64,000 bases of DNA, from the NCBI GenBank assembly GCA_973895155.1, contig OZ316891.1, forward strand, positions 16,430,001 to 16,494,000, in the 5' to 3' direction. The stretch comes from Marsupella aquatica. Taxonomy: Eukaryota; Marchantiophyta. The translations under genes and the position numbers were made by a program. Shown piece after piece: positions 1 to 12,956 of the stretch (position 1 is the first letter of the stretch; every line of letters begins with the position of its first letter). The notes beneath the pieces are model-generated. The model ran no database searches, was not told the DNA's origin, and worked only from the letters and a program-made list of their open reading frames with translations.

Positions 1-191
1 GGTCCTTTTTGCGTTGAACCTTTCTGTGATACGTTTTTTCGGATCTCCGAACCTAAACTCTCCATTGGGTCGCTGTTGCAAGGTATTTCGAACACAACCT
101 CTCTCGAAGTCGAGTCTTTTCAACACCACCGGTCTTGTCATTAGCTTCGATTGCGTTTACCAGTGCCCACCAGATGGAGAAGAAGGAGATC

Positions 192-644
192 ATGTCTTTG
201 GAGGAGATGCTTGCCTTCTTTGCTCCTTCCAAAGTTCGACCGGACGAGAGTCACTTTAGCTCCTTCGAGTCCATTCATGGTGACACATCCAGCGAGACCT
301 CGACCTTCCGGAATCGTTTTTCTCTTCCTTATGATGAGGCGATTAGTCCCGGGGAGAGGAACTTACCTTGGATTAATGACCGGGACACTCCGCTCGCAGT
401 TGTTGATCGTTTTTTGTTTCATTCTCTCGTTCCTGCTGATGGTATTCAGCCTATTGAGCTATGAGTACAAGAGCGACTGGGACGTGTTGACTTCCTAGAT
501 ACAAATGTTCCAGACCTCGGGAATCAGAGTTCGGAGTTTCGGCGCCCCTCGTCTTCTTATGTGCGTCTCAGGGGTCTAGGTTTCAAGCAAAACCACAGAC
601 ATGCCAGGGCGGGCATCGACGACGACTGCCAGTCGCAGAGCTAA
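192..644 (+). pseudogene. unknown element-encoded protein, A2 copy (one in-frame stop)
   Basis: This is a homologue of the ORF at 18604-19065. Shared blocks include ESHFSSFES, TSTFRNR, LPYDEAISPGE, NIPWI/NLPWI and a C-terminal YVRLRGLGFK followed by an acidic DDDC tail. The start at 192 (MSLEEML) is chosen because it gives an N-terminus like that of the A copy. An in-frame TGA at 462-464 replaces an arginine codon of the A copy; the frame then stays open to TAA at 642-644. I recognise no domain. The two copies differ widely in sequence but keep the same blocks and position, which suggests selection on the protein while the element was active. It is absent from the visible part of element B. 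Confidence 0.6.
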
Positions 645-711
645 AGTTAATCATGATGGAGATGGTTTCAGTGACACAAGCTTCAGTGGCCATAGGCTTT
701 CCATTTAAGCT

Positions 712-1275
712 AGTGCCGAGCGCTGCTTTTGTTCGTCTTAGACCGTGGGATTTCTTCTATGGGTGATTCTAAGTTCATGTATTTCCGGCTCCATCTTTGG
801 CCCATTTTGGATCAGCGGCCCTGTTATGTGCGGCTCAGGTCGAGTTAAAGCACATACGGGCCAGGGCGGGCTACATTTAACATAGCTAGATTTTAGCTAG
901 CGCCGAGCGTTGCTTATGTTCATGTTTTTCCGTGGGTTGATTTGAAGATGATCTGCGGATGGTGTAATACCGGTTATATGTTTTGACCAATTTTGGAATT
1001 AAGGAATGCACTTTTGGATCGGCTCTCTTGTTCTTTCATGGTCATTCATTGATTCCTAGATTTGAGCTAGCGCCGAGCGCTGCCTATGGTCATTGTGTTC
1101 CTTGTTTAGACGTTGATTTCTTGAGGTCCGACATTTAATGTAGCGGCCATCGCTGAAAATATTCAACGTCTGCCATTGCCTCTGTTTGTTGGAAATGCTT
1201 CAAATTGAGTTTCCTGTGTTCACTTCTCGATTGATGTGACGGACAATCTCTTCCACCATACTAGCGCTGGGCGCT
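712..1275. repeat. AGCGCC-type inverted repeats in A2 non-coding DNA
   Basis: Four close matches to AGCGCC-N-GGCGCT lie at 712-724, 899-911, 1069-1081 and 1263-1275, spaced about 170-195 bp. Each has one to three mismatches (for example agcgccgagcgct). Several are preceded by ct and followed by gct. A weaker relic lies near 1425. They occupy the otherwise featureless tail of A2 between its ORF and its terminus; I see no other structure at 650-1657. Confidence 0.75.
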
Positions 1276-1657
1276 GCTAATATCCGCATGTTTTGGCAAT
1301 GCCTTTTTCTATTGGTCGTTAAGTTTACTGTTCTCTTCTCGATTGACGTTACGTAGAATCTCCATCTTTTTCGTTATTTTATGAATACCTAAATTTTGCC
1401 CTTCCCTGCCGACATACTACCGTTGTGCGCTGGCCATCACCGGTTTTCGGCAACACCTTTATTCTAATGGCCCCTACTTTCCTTGACAATTGGATGGTGG
1501 TATTGAAAACGACTGAAAATGGGGTTTATTGATGGGTTTTTTTTAACTTATTGACCAAATAATGGAGCTCAATCCCATGTTCTTTTTTCCATTTCTCCTG
1601 GTAACAGTAACTGTTTGCTGTTACTGTTTCCTGGTTCCTGTCGTTTGTAAATACCCC

Positions 1658-4345
1658 GCTGAAGCCGGAGGTACCGGATTCAGACCTATTAGAATTCGTG
1701 GGGTCATGGGAACCCGAGACCAATTGCACGAGGATATATGGGAAGGATTTCTATCTTACTCCCAAGGTGATTGCCGAAGTGTTTGGCTTGCCGATAGGCA
1801 ATAAGACCAAAGTTGATACCAGGAAGACCTTGCCTGACAAGGAGTTCCGGTCGTTCCCCGGGCCATCAACGAAGAATGGCTTCTTCTGGAACACCTGCAC
1901 CAACCCGCACATAGGAGAGATGATCGACTTCTTGCGGGTGACCATGCATTGTAACTTGCCGAGGGCAGAGATCGGCAAAGCACAGGTCTATCTGGCAGAG
2001 AGGCCAGACCCAAGCCGGGACTACAATGGGTACCTCCTCAACCAATTGAAGAAGATCTTAAAGGAGGAGCAGCAGGTAATCGGCATGGGGAGCGTGTCGC
2101 GGCTTGGCTATCACATGCCGCTGTTGTGCCGGTATGCCAGAGGTCAGACCTTTGCCCCAGTACTTCCCCTGCAGGTAAGGGCACCCGAGGAAGCTCCAGC
2201 ACCGAGGCCGGTAGTAGAGAAGCCTCAACCACCTGTTAGCCCTACGATTGAGCAGGTGTTTAGGCCAAGGAAGGAAGACTTGCAGATGCAGCAACCAAGC
2301 ATACAGAATCTGCTGAAAATGCTGGAGAAGGAAAAGATGGCACCGGCTTCGACAGCAACACCAATACAGGACACTGCCCCAGAGATCAACCTAAGCAGAA
2401 TCAGGCCAGAATCCAAGCCGGGTGTTCGAATGTACATGGGAGTCTCAAGCTCTGAATCTGAGGTAGAATTGCCTGAAGCTCCTATCGACGAAGAAGAGAG
2501 GGAGAAGCCGGAAGTCCAAGAAGTAGAGGAGGCAGTGGAGGACTGCAGCCATGATAACTCCGGCTATGGGTCGGACCATCACGTTCCAGGAGTAAGGACC
2601 TGTGGCCGGTTTATCCCCACACTTCCAAGGGTAGTACGAGGGGACCCCAACCAGTAGAGTAGCCCTGAGTCTCCCCCACCAGATATTGCTCCCCCGAGCT
2701 TTGACAGCATAAAACAGACGGCGCAGGAATTTCAGGAGCGAATCAGGCAGGAAGAGAAGGCAGCCCTGGCTAGGGAAAAGGATTTTCCAGGAGGAGATTG
2801 GCCGGAGGACATCAGGCGGCTAGCCGAAAAAGGAAGCAAACCTCTAGCCACGATTGAAGAGATCCGCAAGACGGCTTGGGAGCAAAGGCCGCGATGGGCG
2901 ATGCCGATCACTTCTACTTATTCCACCTACGCTAAGAATAGAGCCATGGAGTATGGTGAGATGTGTGGGGAACTTGTGCTCGGCATCTTTGGGGAGGAGT
3001 TGGAGGTAGGACCCTTTTTCCATAGGGAGCAGTTGGAGAAGCACCAATTAGAAGAAGCGGTGGCTTTAGAGAGAAGCAAGAAGGACGAGGTCATCCGGCG
3101 GCTTAGGAGGATGGAAGCCGAGATTGAAGATCTAAGGGCGACCAAGAAAGCCCAAGATGAACTGCGGATTAAGCGGCATGAGCTGAACATCATGCAGGGG
3201 CAGTTGGACACAGCGCAGGCTGATAATCAGATTATCAAGGATAAACTGACTTAGACCCAGGGAGAATTGGCCGACGCAATCAAGGACAGGGAGAAATGGA
3301 AGAAGGAGTTGAGAAACGCAGAGGAGGCCCATATAGCAGTCAACAACCGGGTCACGGCGGAGACTCAAAGAAAGGAATGGGCGTTGAAGGGGGAGCTCGA
3401 GAAAATCCACGGAGTCCTTGAGCAGAAGGAGGCCGAGTTAGGGAAATCCTATCAAGGGATTATTGCGCTACAGCAGGAACTTGCGTCCCTGACGGCCAGC
3501 TTCAAGGCCGACCTGCGGGAGAAGGACGCCCAGCTCGACCAGACTTATGCCAAGATGAATAACATGGAGTCTGAGGTCGTAGCGGAGCTCGACAAGGAGC
3601 TAAGAGCAACCCAGGAGGAGAGGGCTACCACCAAGAAGGAATTGGAGGAAGCCCACAAGGAATTGGAGGAAGCCAAAAACGAGCTGGAGGAGGCACGTAA
3701 GGACCTGGATGAGACCCAGGAGGAGTTGGAGGAAATCACGAGGAAGATGGAGAACCTACAGCGGCGGGCCGCCAACCAAACGGAGCGGCTGAAGAAACAA
3801 GCCGCAGTATTTAAATGCTTAGCTGCATCAGGTCCATCTCCCGTTGGGGCAAACTAGTTACCAGGGGTGGTAATTACCGAAGGACCAGCCGTGACACACG
3901 GCCCGGTGCCGGACGTTGATGGCAAAGGGAAGGAACAGGCCGTGGAAATAGTGAAGAAGAAGAAGCGGAAACCTTCGGGGTCCGGAGGTTATTCGACCCC
4001 TCAAGCCGTACTCAAACCGGCACCAACCTCCGGCATGAACACGGCAATAGATTCCGCTATCACCAAAGGTGGGGATGGCGCGGCCCAAGCCGAACTACTC
4101 AGTAATGAGGCCGGTATCCCAGATCCACCTCTTGAGCAGGCCGGGGAGACAGTGGCTGAAGCCGAGGCTGAGGCCGTAGCCGAGAATGATTCCCGAGCCG
4201 ATGCCGAAGGCGAGGGTGGGCCCAGTCAGGCCAATGAAAAGTTGACTCGGTCAGAGGCAGGTAATCTGTAAGAGGACGGACCAACTGCAGTGGTTGCGGA
4301 GGAAGCATTGGGGGCGTCCATTGAGGATCCACCACCGGTGTCATG
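1658..4345 (+). pseudogene. LTR-encoded ORF3, decayed copy in 5' LTR
   Basis: This is the C-terminal ~75% of the LTR protein, read in one frame: conserved globular region (FYLTPKVIAEVFGLPIG near 1752), acidic/proline-rich linker, long coiled coil (about 2990-3800), then an AE-rich tail ending EDPPPV. In-frame stops are at 2655 (TAG), 3252 (TAG), 3855 (TAG) and 4269 (TAA). The TAG codons replace CAG codons found in other copies. The stop at 3855 is shared with the 3' LTR (30366); the others are private. Confidence 0.8.
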
Positions 4346-5262
4346 ACGGTGCAAGAGCGTCGTTCCTTTTAGGAAGGGCGGACGTGGAGGTAGGAGGCGT
4401 GAGTGGGCAGGGCGGGCGTTGATCTCCAAGTTTAGGATTAGGATCAGGACCAGGAGCGGCCCTGACACTTAGCTTAGTGGGATTGCGGTTCCACTGGTAG
4501 GAGCAACACTTGTGCTCCTGCCTTGCTGTACATAGGTAGTTTCGGGCAGGTAGGTTACTGTTAGGGAGATTAGGCTTATGCTGCAAAGAATTAGGCGGAT
4601 CCACTACCAGGATAAGTACCTGGGCAGCGGGGAGCTCCGGGCCTCTTCTTTAGCAAGTTTTTAGTTTGCACCAGCCGGGCTGGGATCAAGTAGTAAGAGA
4701 AGCTCTCGGTTAGTCATACCGTGACCTTGTGTATATTCATGTTTCCTCATGCCTAAGAGCTGAATAGAGTTGGCCTCACGGCTTAGTTCGCAGAGCTTGT
4801 GTATGAGATGTACTGTTTGTATGGCAAGTGCATGGTATGACTCAGTCAGAAGGAGTCATTTTGCTATTTGTGTGTCGCATTAACTTGTGTGAAGAGTGCC
4901 CACATCAACCAGAAGGAAGGAAAGTAAACAAGGGAGTGAGAGTTGGATGTGTCGAGTTGAGAGAGGTCTTAGCGGCTTAACCAAGCCTATTGGGGATCAT
5001 TCCGGCGGCGGAATCCAAACATACCTAACCAGAAGGAGAGGAAGACAAGGGAAGGCCTAGATTAGGTCGGCTACGTATCTCATGACCCGATGAAGGATCT
5101 GTCCAGTATATGTGTGTAAAAGGCTAATAGTAATAAGAGGAGGAGGTTAGCAGCGTCCCATGCCGCTAAGCCGCGGAAACGGCCTCGCCAAGCACGAAAC
5201 CTGCGGGAATCGGCTTGAGCTGGGGGGTTTCTTGGGTTTAGGGAGCCATGGGATGCACCACA
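1658..5262 (+). repeat. 5' LTR of element 1 (first ~1 kb lost to A2)
   Basis: It is near-identical to 28190-31773 of the 3' LTR and ends with gcaccaca directly before the primer-binding site. The coding part is at 1658-4345; 4346-5262 is non-coding and holds a purine-rich stretch near 4430-4460, many short stops and the LTR end. The LTR boundaries are set by the 5-bp duplications around the two solo LTRs of the family. Confidence 0.85.
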
Positions 5263-5284
5263 TTTTTGGCGCTAGATGGAGGGG
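5263..5284 (+). other. primer-binding site of element 1
   Basis: Immediately after the LTR end (…caccaca) comes ttttTGGCGCTAGATGGAGG, that is a TGG start 4 bases from the LTR. TGGCGC is the usual opening of PBSs in plant Tat/Athila-type elements. The same block, reverse-complemented, borders the LTR of element 3 at 62725-62746. I cannot assign the primer tRNA from sequence alone. Confidence 0.7.
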
Positions 5285-5332
5285 GCATTTCTTAAGCCGT
5301 GAGATATGAAGTTAGAAAGGAAGCGTAGGTAA

Positions 5333-8300
5333 TGACTGACCTTACGCCGAGGGAAGAAAGAGTGATTCAACGGGAGAGCTCGACTGCAGCAGCTCGCCGG
5401 GTGGCATGATACACAGCGACTGAGAGGGGCAGAAAGAGCTGGTAGCTCCAAAGCTGGAAGTGGCATCGAAGAAGACATACCAGAAGAAGAGTCGGTAAGG
5501 AGAAGTGAGTCTCCAACCAACATGGGGGAACCAGAGGCACGGCCAGACGAGAGGCCAGGGACCAGACTGAGCCAACGGTCGCGCATTCATTACAAGGCAT
5601 TTCATGGGAGAGGAGATGAGGATCCGGACGAATGGTTGGATGATTTCGAGGGAACCGCTGCAGCAAATGGAGAATCGGCCATCAAGATGCAGATTCTTCC
5701 CGGCCTGTTCAAGGGTGAGGCTAGGCCTTGGTACAGAGCATTAGATGTGGAAGATCAAGCCATCTGGGATATCTTCAAAACACTCTTTGTTAAGGAGTTT
5801 CGACCCATTGGAACTTCAGAACTAGCAGTGCTGAAGTTGGGACGACTTTGGTTCAAGGAGAACAAATCCTTCAGGAAGTTCTTGCAACGCTTTCAGAAAC
5901 TGGTAAGACGTACAAAGACCAATGCATCTGAAGGTATGCAACTTCAATGGTTGGTGAATGCTTTGCCACAGAAGATGAGTTTTGCAATTAGGAAGGAGAA
6001 CCCGGAGACCTTGGCCGAGGCAATTAAGGATATTCAATTATACATTAATGCAGATATCACGAGCCGGAAGAAACAACTTAAGTCAGAGAGTTCCTCATCA
6101 GAGGAGGGATCACCCCATAAGAAAAAGGATAAGAAGAAGAAACATTCTAAGAAGTCAAGAAGTGATAACTCAAGCTCGGATAGTGGAAGTAGCAAGAGTG
6201 AGTCATCTTCTAGTTCTAAAGAAGAAAAAACTAGGAAAAGAAAGGCCAGAAGGAGAGGGAAGACGAAAGTCAAGCTGGAGGCTAAGCCACCAGATAACAT
6301 CGTAGCCCTTACCGAGCAACTTAAGGCTATAATTGCAGAGGTAAAGCCGAAGAAGAAGGTAGTAGAGGAGGATAGCTCTGTATGGTGTGCCTTATGTTAT
6401 AAAACGGACACCATAAAGATGCGTGTCCTAAACTTAATACTAATCATGTTCGGCATGTGGCCGAGATCAGACCATGTCAGGGAGAAGTAGAGTACTTTTT
6501 AGGGGATGCCGCTGATAGTGTTTTCGGCATCAGTGAGACTGGAGCACGAGACCTATCCAACAAACCTGCATCCCTGTGGTCAGGATTAAGGAACAATCCA
6601 GGAGAGATGTATCCTCGGATTATTCAAAACCCGTCAGTACCTCCTAGGCCGAATGTGCAAAGATTTGCGGCATGCTATAATTGTGGTCAACCTGGCCATT
6701 TTGCTAGAGAGTGCCCGAATGCACGCAAACAGGGTGATGGACAACCAGCTCAGCTATGTATGGGATGCCGACAGGAAGGTCATATGCTAGGACAATGTCC
6801 TACTTGGGTGGCAGGCCTGGCCGCAAATCATAAGCTCTTGCCAGTTAAGGTCTTACCGCCAGGTACTACCCCCGGAGGAGTTCAAATCAACCACATCAAA
6901 CTAGGATGGCAAGAGGATGCCGAGGCAGAGTTCGTACCATCCGATGATGAGGCCGAAGCCCTATCAACCTTCTCAGAAGAGGATTTAGATCATGATTGCT
7001 ACCGGGTCTCTACTCGATCTACCAGAAGGAAGGAAAGGTGGGATGGGCTGGCCAAAAATAAAGGGAAGGTCCAGGAAGAAAAGATCGACTCTTCGAAAAC
7101 ATCAACGGAAGGAGAAGGGAGGGCTCCGGCAATCCAGGTAAGCCATGAGCCCACCAGTGAGCCCAATCCTTCACAAGATAGCGACTTCAATCGAGATCAT
7201 CCTAAGTTGTTCTACCCCTCTGTTATGGCTAGTGTTAAGGAACAACTGAGAGAATTAGAAACCCTGGAGAATACCGAAGCCATAGCCAAGGATGTGAAAC
7301 GAGCAAAAGCATTGTTTGCTTCGGAGGATCCAACAGCTGTGGAGACTAGCGTGGCAAAACAGGCCGAAGCCCAGAAGGAAACATCACCGGAGGAGAATCC
7401 GATTGTTCCCTATGACCTGGCTAAAGATGTGCTAGAATCTAGAGTCTCGGCAACAGTTGGTCAACTATTGAAAAATAGCCCGTACTTCCGGAAGCAATTA
7501 AGGAAGGCTATTCTCGGCAAGCCGAGATTACCCAAGGTAGCAACCAAATCCGACGTGCTGATGATAGAGGAAGATCAAGGAGCCCCAGCTTTACCATTAA
7601 TGATTCAAGGAGAAATATTACTACGGGTACCCATTGATGGAGGATCCGGGGTATGTATCATGATTGATTCAACAGCAAAAGGATGGGGTCTAACACCGGA
7701 GATGACTGGAAGAGTGTTGAACATGGCCAATGGATATCAGGTCATTCCCACGGGAGTGTTAACCGGCATCAAGACAGAGATAGGAGGTATCTTCTTTAGC
7801 ATTAACTATGTAGTAATGAAGCCGGTAAACCCTACGTCGTTTCGGCTATTAATTGGCAGGCCATGGCTGTACCTAGCCGAGGTAATAGAAGATTGGGGTA
7901 AAAAGCAGTTCACTTTCGGGACCCCCTCTATCACGGTATCCTGGGACACTAAGGATGACTGTAGTAAAAGCATAAGGGAAGTAGATGGGTACGACAGTGG
8001 ACTGGAGTCAGCCGATGAAGTACGTTGGTTAGAATGCCTCGCTGACCAAACCGAAGAAAGTGTCTTTGGACCAGAGGTACCCCCCAACGGATTATGGCAA
8101 GAACCAATGAAAGGTGACTTGGAAGAAGAAGACGAAGAGGTCGAGGACTGCTTTACAATAGAATCCACCTTTTTAGCTGCAATTCCGGAGGAAGTAAAGG
8201 ATGTAGACCAATTGGATGAAATGGCTAAGTGGGGAGCAGTAGCAGGGATAGTGGATTTTCTGCAGGCGTTGTGGCAGAGCCGACGGGGTCCACAACGCCA

Positions 8301-8509
8301 TCGATCATCGACAAGGAATTAAATACCAAGGGATCGGCATACAGGCCGATTACGAGGGCAGAACAAATTGAGGCCCTATTAGAAGCCGGGAGAGCACAGC
8401 GGCCTGACCCTCAGGAGGAAGAGGTGGATGAGATGCACAGACAGAATCCAGAGTCAAGGCAGGAAAGAAAACCGACTACCAATTCAAAACCGAATAGGCC
8501 GGCAAGGGG
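5333..8509 (+). pseudogene. gag-pol: gag and protease of element 1 (broken by frameshifts, then by transposon A)
   Basis: The start ATG at 5333 matches that of element 3. A 2-base loss near 5378 shifts the frame; it is open again at 5522-6490, holding the capsid-like domain (WYRALDVEDQAIWD, FLQRFQKLVRRTK) and an SK-rich charged stretch. A one-base loss near 6402 destroys the first zinc knuckle (intact in element 3), and reading resumes from about 6457. Two more CCHC knuckles follow (CYNCGQPGHFAREC and CMGCRQEGHMLGQC), then a retropepsin with IDGGSGV as its active-site loop and LLIGRPWL downstream. The frame continues past 8322 by a shift into 8229-8509, where transposon A interrupts it. Confidence 0.85.
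8499..8509. repeat. target-site duplication, left copy (transposon A)
   Basis: ccggcaagggg at 8499-8509 recurs at 19775-19785. Removing 8510-19785 restores continuous gag-pol sequence. Because the family terminus may itself begin GGGG, the true duplication could be shorter than 11 bp; 8-11 bp is the usual range for MULEs. Confidence 0.8.
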
Positions 8510-9220
8510 TATGATAGTCACAATAGAAAACAAAAAACAGAAAACCTGTTACCAGGGGTTTATTTTTTGTTAACAGGGAAATTGTACCTGTTACCAATAA
8601 GCATGTCCCTATTACCAGTTTTTCCTGAACCATGACGTGCATATCCACCACTCTAAGGTGCATATCCACCACTCTAATGGCATAATTTTTTGGGGGGCAA
8701 TAAAGTTTAAAACAAACAATTATTTTGTGCCATCCGATGGATGAAGTGTACTATCAATCCTCCATTGACACAACAATTTATTGTAGAAGATAAAAAAACA
8801 TGGTATTAGGAGTGTGCCTAAAGAAACATTCATGCAAATCAATCTATTTTCATCGCCAAATAGTGACCCTTAGAGTGGGACCCACCATAGCACATGTCAA
8901 TCGTGGAGTCCAAATGAACCCAATCTAAAGGAGTTGATTAAATGGACCTTGGAACGTCACAAACAAATGACAAATCACATCCTCGAGGCTTTGAAGACAG
9001 TAGACAATTTAATCAACTTACACATTTTAAATAAAACAAGAGGTCATTCTTCCACAACGCACGTACATAATGAAGCAATGAATATCCGGTTTCCTAGAAC
9101 CAGCGCCCGACGCTAACCAACAAAGTCTCAATAAAACAACTAAAATATCTGTTGGAAAAAGACAAAATAGGGAATAACCGTTATATTGAACGACGACCTA
9201 TTGGGCAGTTTCGATCTCTC
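8510..9220. repeat. left terminal region of A: subterminal repeats
   Basis: No gene is seen here. CTGTTACC-type motifs recur (8546-8555 and 8588-8597) and appear in the opposite orientation near the right end (19695-19745), as subterminal repeats often do. A 20-bp direct repeat, gtgcatatccaccactctaa, lies at 8637-8656 and 8658-8677. One inverted repeat of the A family (agcgcccgacgct) is at 9102-9114, just past the transposase 3' end. Confidence 0.6.
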
Positions 9221-12200
9221 TCATAAGCCATTCAAGTTCTGCCTCTCCAGCACAAGCCTGACTTTGCCTAAAGTCAAAATAGGTTGGCTACAAAGAGTCG
9301 ACTCCTCAATCTCAAGTTTGAAAACATTTATGTACACCCAGTATAGATGTTTGCAAGGCATGTACGACTTGCCACGCGAATGTCGGAGGAAGAAGTCTTC
9401 ACAAGAGCAAGCGGGGAAGATACAGATTTGGACAAAGTATGTGCTTGGTGATCGATGGTTCTCATGGGTTCGAATTCGAAATTGCTTTCCAAAAGCATTT
9501 CCGGTCTGAACATTCCATTCCCCATCCAAACTCATCACTTCTTGTCGTGCAGACTCCATTCGCTTCGTGTGACCCACAGTGAGATTAGACCGAGGCCTTG
9601 AGTTCCTCCCATTCTGACTACCAAGTCGGAGATTCGGCTCCAAAAACCTTATTGTTTCTGGGAACACGTTAACATTTATCCTGAGGTCAAAAGTAGATGG
9701 CGCAGATCGACTCAATCCTGTTGTTCGCGCTAATACAAGTCCTTGCTCTTCCAAGAATGTAATTTCAGAAGGAGACAGGCTCGTACCCTTCAGAACAGGC
9801 AAAATGTCAGGAAAAGGAGGAAGCTTTTGAACACCACGACGCGGATGACTCTTGTAACACGCTTGGTTCGGGCAAAACCAAATCATTTCGGAGATGGGTT
9901 CGCCCCTGAAGAGACGATGGCCCTTCACGACAATTCCGACAACACCTTCAGACGAATGGAAGCCAACCTTCTTGATACGATTTCGACACTCATCGCGATC
10001 CGAACTCCCATTCAGTGTACCATTGCATTGCGGACCTGCTCCATACTTTGATGTCCGTCGCAACTGCCACTACCCCGGAGGGACATCCTTCTCTAGTACA
10101 ATCGTGCGTGGAAGTTGATTCTGAAGTGTTGCTGGGGCACTGAGCGGAGGTTTTGAGGATCTTGTTGTTCGGGTTGTTTGAGGAGTATAGTCCAGTGAAT
10201 CAGTATCACTCTCTGATGTGACCATACCTGAGAGATTCACCACCTTTGTGACAGGATGATCAGAACTTGAGGGAATAGAAGAAAAGTCAGTTCTGTTCAG
10301 GTTCTTCCTTTTCAAACCACGAGTATTTGGTGTGGTTATTAGAACGGTGTCATGCCGATGGGAATCTTGTGGAGAGACAGTCCCAGTTGCATGTCCCTTC
10401 CTCTTCATTGACTTCGTCATTATATCTCCATTCAGGGGAGTACTTCTTTCCAAATCGAATTCTACTATGTTAGATAGAAGCATATTAGTCGCTTCTTCAA
10501 ACAATCTTGGCGAACCTGCTTGATTGGCGGAACGGAACGCCAATTCCCATATAGTTGGCCCCTTCCCCCGGTTCAAGCCTTTACGGTATGCAGTGTATCC
10601 GGCAACTTGAGACAGAGCACGGTTTTGGTCAACTTTGCAAGCTTCATAAAGACCGACCTTTTTCTTTGTAGCCGAGGCTTTCATGGACGCATGCCTTGAT
10701 TCTGACCCTGTACAGTTGGGGATCAAGGCACCTTCCTCAGCGCTTTTGCTTTGCCATACAAAAATGTCAACCGTAAGTAGTATTCTATTACCAGCGCCCG
10801 GCGCTGGCAACATAAATATGTAGAACAGGCCTGAAATACAATTTCAATGTTTAATACTGAATTCTAACTACATATTGGCTTCAATTTCTTGTACTACTTG
10901 TTTTGACGTGTATGGAGAAAATAACCAGCGCCTGGCGCTAATATGAAGTTGATGAACATTACAGTCTAGATAGATGGATGCCTTACCACTCGAATAAAAT
11001 TGCCCCACTGGCGCCAGCGAACAACCCACCAAGATATCCAGCTTTGCAGCATCTTCAGCTTTCCGGGGACACAGTTTCCTGATTGCCACCACACAACAAT
11101 CTCTCGGGACACCCGGTATGCTACATTTCTCAGTTTCTCCCAAAGTCTCCGATGCTCCGATTGACATTCTTCCAGTACTCCTTCCTTGGAATGACGATGA
11201 AAATATTGATAAAAGTGAAATGCATCAGAGCGCTCCCTCTCCGGGTCCGGGTGTCCACCAAAAAAAACATTTCGCACTGCATTCCATCCAGCTTGTGCAT
11301 TGTCGGCCATAAATCCTTGGATGACAACCTCCTGAAGTTCATTTTCTTTGCAAACCTCAATCATCACTCTCCATGCCTTTTCGAAGGACTCAGTGTCTTC
11401 ACCTTTCAACTCGCATGTGAAAATTGTACATAGTGCACGGAAATTGTGGTCGTAGACGTGTGCGCTGAAAGTAAACCAATCCGTGGTGACACGCTGCATC
11501 ACATCGAAACTTACCCAGGCTCCTTCGAGTCTTCCACCTGGTTGCATCTGCCTCAAAAGATCCACACCAGAACCCTGACCTTTCACGGTCATTTTAAAGA
11601 TGTGAGGCCTATCGTTCTGACATCCCTGACCTGGAAGCAAATACCTCTGGAGAAACGACACATGAATCCTCCTCTGCATTTGCGAGAGAAAATCTAATTC
11701 ACCCCGATCTTTTTGGTCTATCCTAACGCTCCGACAAAGAGATGCAAACTTCTGCGGAGTGGAAAGGACCATCAGAGACTTCCATATTTCAGTTTCTTCG
11801 ATATCGACCATGTCGTCAACATGTTCGCAGAGAGATTTCACTAAGGACCCTGTAGCAGAATTCAAGATCCCTGCCGGTTTTGACAGAGGATTGGCTTCAT
11901 GTTTTTTTTAATTAGATCCTCAGCTATCTTCTCCGCACTCCTATAGAAGGTTTTTCTACCTGGATGGTTGTGCTCACCTATATGAATTGCAAGGCGGGAC
12001 ATATGACTGCATGTTTCCGCATCAAGTAATACTTGGGGGTACATGTAAAACAAACGGGCAGGGCAGTACTTCACACAAAAAGGAATCTGTTCGCAGTAAT
12101 GACAAACAACACCTCCCTCTTCGATGAAAGATCCCACAGCATACTGACCACTGAGCTTTGGAGTACCCTGCCATGCCTTAGCATTTGCCTTCTTCTTCCT

Positions 12201-12956
12201 TTGGAAATAGTCACAGGACTTGTTCCTGCATTCAATGAATCCCATACAGGTAACCTTCCCAAACTGCCAAAGGTTTTTAGGATGAACAGTTGCAGTTGTT
12301 GGAAATATGCGTGTCCAAATGAAATAATCTTTGGCACGATCCATGTCCCTAAGCCTAGAGCCTTTAGAGAGCATCTTATCAATGGGCGGCAACTCAAACA
12401 CGACGTTACCATTGTACTTAGTTGGCAGACAGGACACTTGTTCATGCCTAAAATGACCCGCTGATATGAACCGTGACAACTCACTATGACCAGTTGATTT
12501 GAGTAACGTATCCATCGCACTACGGCGGTACACGACCTCCAACTGCTTAGAGCTTCCCGGAGTCTCAACTTTCACGACAGCAAGGAGCGGGCTTTTCTTC
12601 TTCGACGGTGGACTTAGAGTACGATCTCCATCCTCACTTGAAGAAATCTCAACCACATCACATGGAACCGGCGGGAAACTGGACAGTCCTGCATGCTGTC
12701 TTAAACGAACCGAGTACGAGATCCCTGCGTAGAGATGCCAAAACCGTTCACCGTCATCGACATTGAACGTTGCAGCATCCTCGATATCATCAATGGATTC
12801 AAGCTCTCGAACAATGGCCTCAATGTCATTCATCTTCAAATCAAATCTCCCGCAGAGATACCTCTCCCGGACCTGCTTGTACGTATCTTCCATGGGGATG
12901 GGGATAGTCACAATATCTTCAGAACCGAATCGAGAAAGAACGATAGACCGAGACAT
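9221..12956 (-). pseudogene. MULE-like transposase of element A (two lesions)
   Basis: Start at 12956 (MSRSIVL), matching the start of the B homologue. The N-terminal exon (to about 11862) has a zinc-binding region ending in a GEHNHP block, like the GCM/FLYWCH/FAR1 type seen in many MULE transposases. The next block (11865-10987) has a DDE-like core: FDVMQR, AHVYDHNFRALCTIFTCEL, GFMADNAQAGWNAVR, RSDAFHFY. A GT-AG intron (about 10986-10758) follows, then TGSESRHASMK, a basic/serine-rich linker, and a C-terminal SWIM finger (CSCEDF…PCKHLYW near 9360-9410). Lesions: a one-base loss in an A8 run near 11905 shifts the frame, and an in-frame TAG lies at 10072-10070. The last exon ends at 9221. It is divergent from the ParB gene. 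Confidence 0.8.
10793..10939. repeat. two exact AGCGCC-N-GGCGCT repeats inside the transposase intron
   Basis: Exact 13-bp inverted repeats are at 10793-10805 (centre C) and 10927-10939 (centre T). Both lie in the intron between the DDE-core exon and the SWIM-bearing exon. They are flanked by ttacc on the left and ggca or aata on the right. Confidence 0.85.

Larger units (their letters stand above)
1..1657 (+). mobile_element. 3' part of large DNA transposon, copy A2 (same family as A)
   Basis: The segment parallels the 3' end of element A at 18604-19774: the same unknown ORF, then about 1 kb of non-coding DNA with AGCGCC-type inverted repeats, then a terminus ending in tcgtttgtaaatacccc at 1657 (A ends tcgtttgtaaattcccc). 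Base 1658 onward is LTR sequence that is continuous elsewhere (28185-28215), so A2 inserted into the 5' LTR of element 1. Its 5' end lies outside the window, so the target duplication cannot be checked. Confidence 0.8.

Noticed and set aside
1698-4345. ORF3 as a host gene with introns
   Set aside because: It is repeated in each LTR copy, with boundaries set by 5-bp target duplications.
5983-6305. Alternative frames across the SK-rich gag stretch
   Set aside because: Overlap the true gag frame and have no conserved blocks between elements 1 and 3.
9221-12956. KDZ or CACTA-type transposase for element A
   Set aside because: The C-terminal SWIM finger, GCM/FLYWCH-type N-terminal zinc region, DDE pattern and the ~9-11 bp duplication fit MULE-like elements better; CACTA elements give 3-bp duplications.
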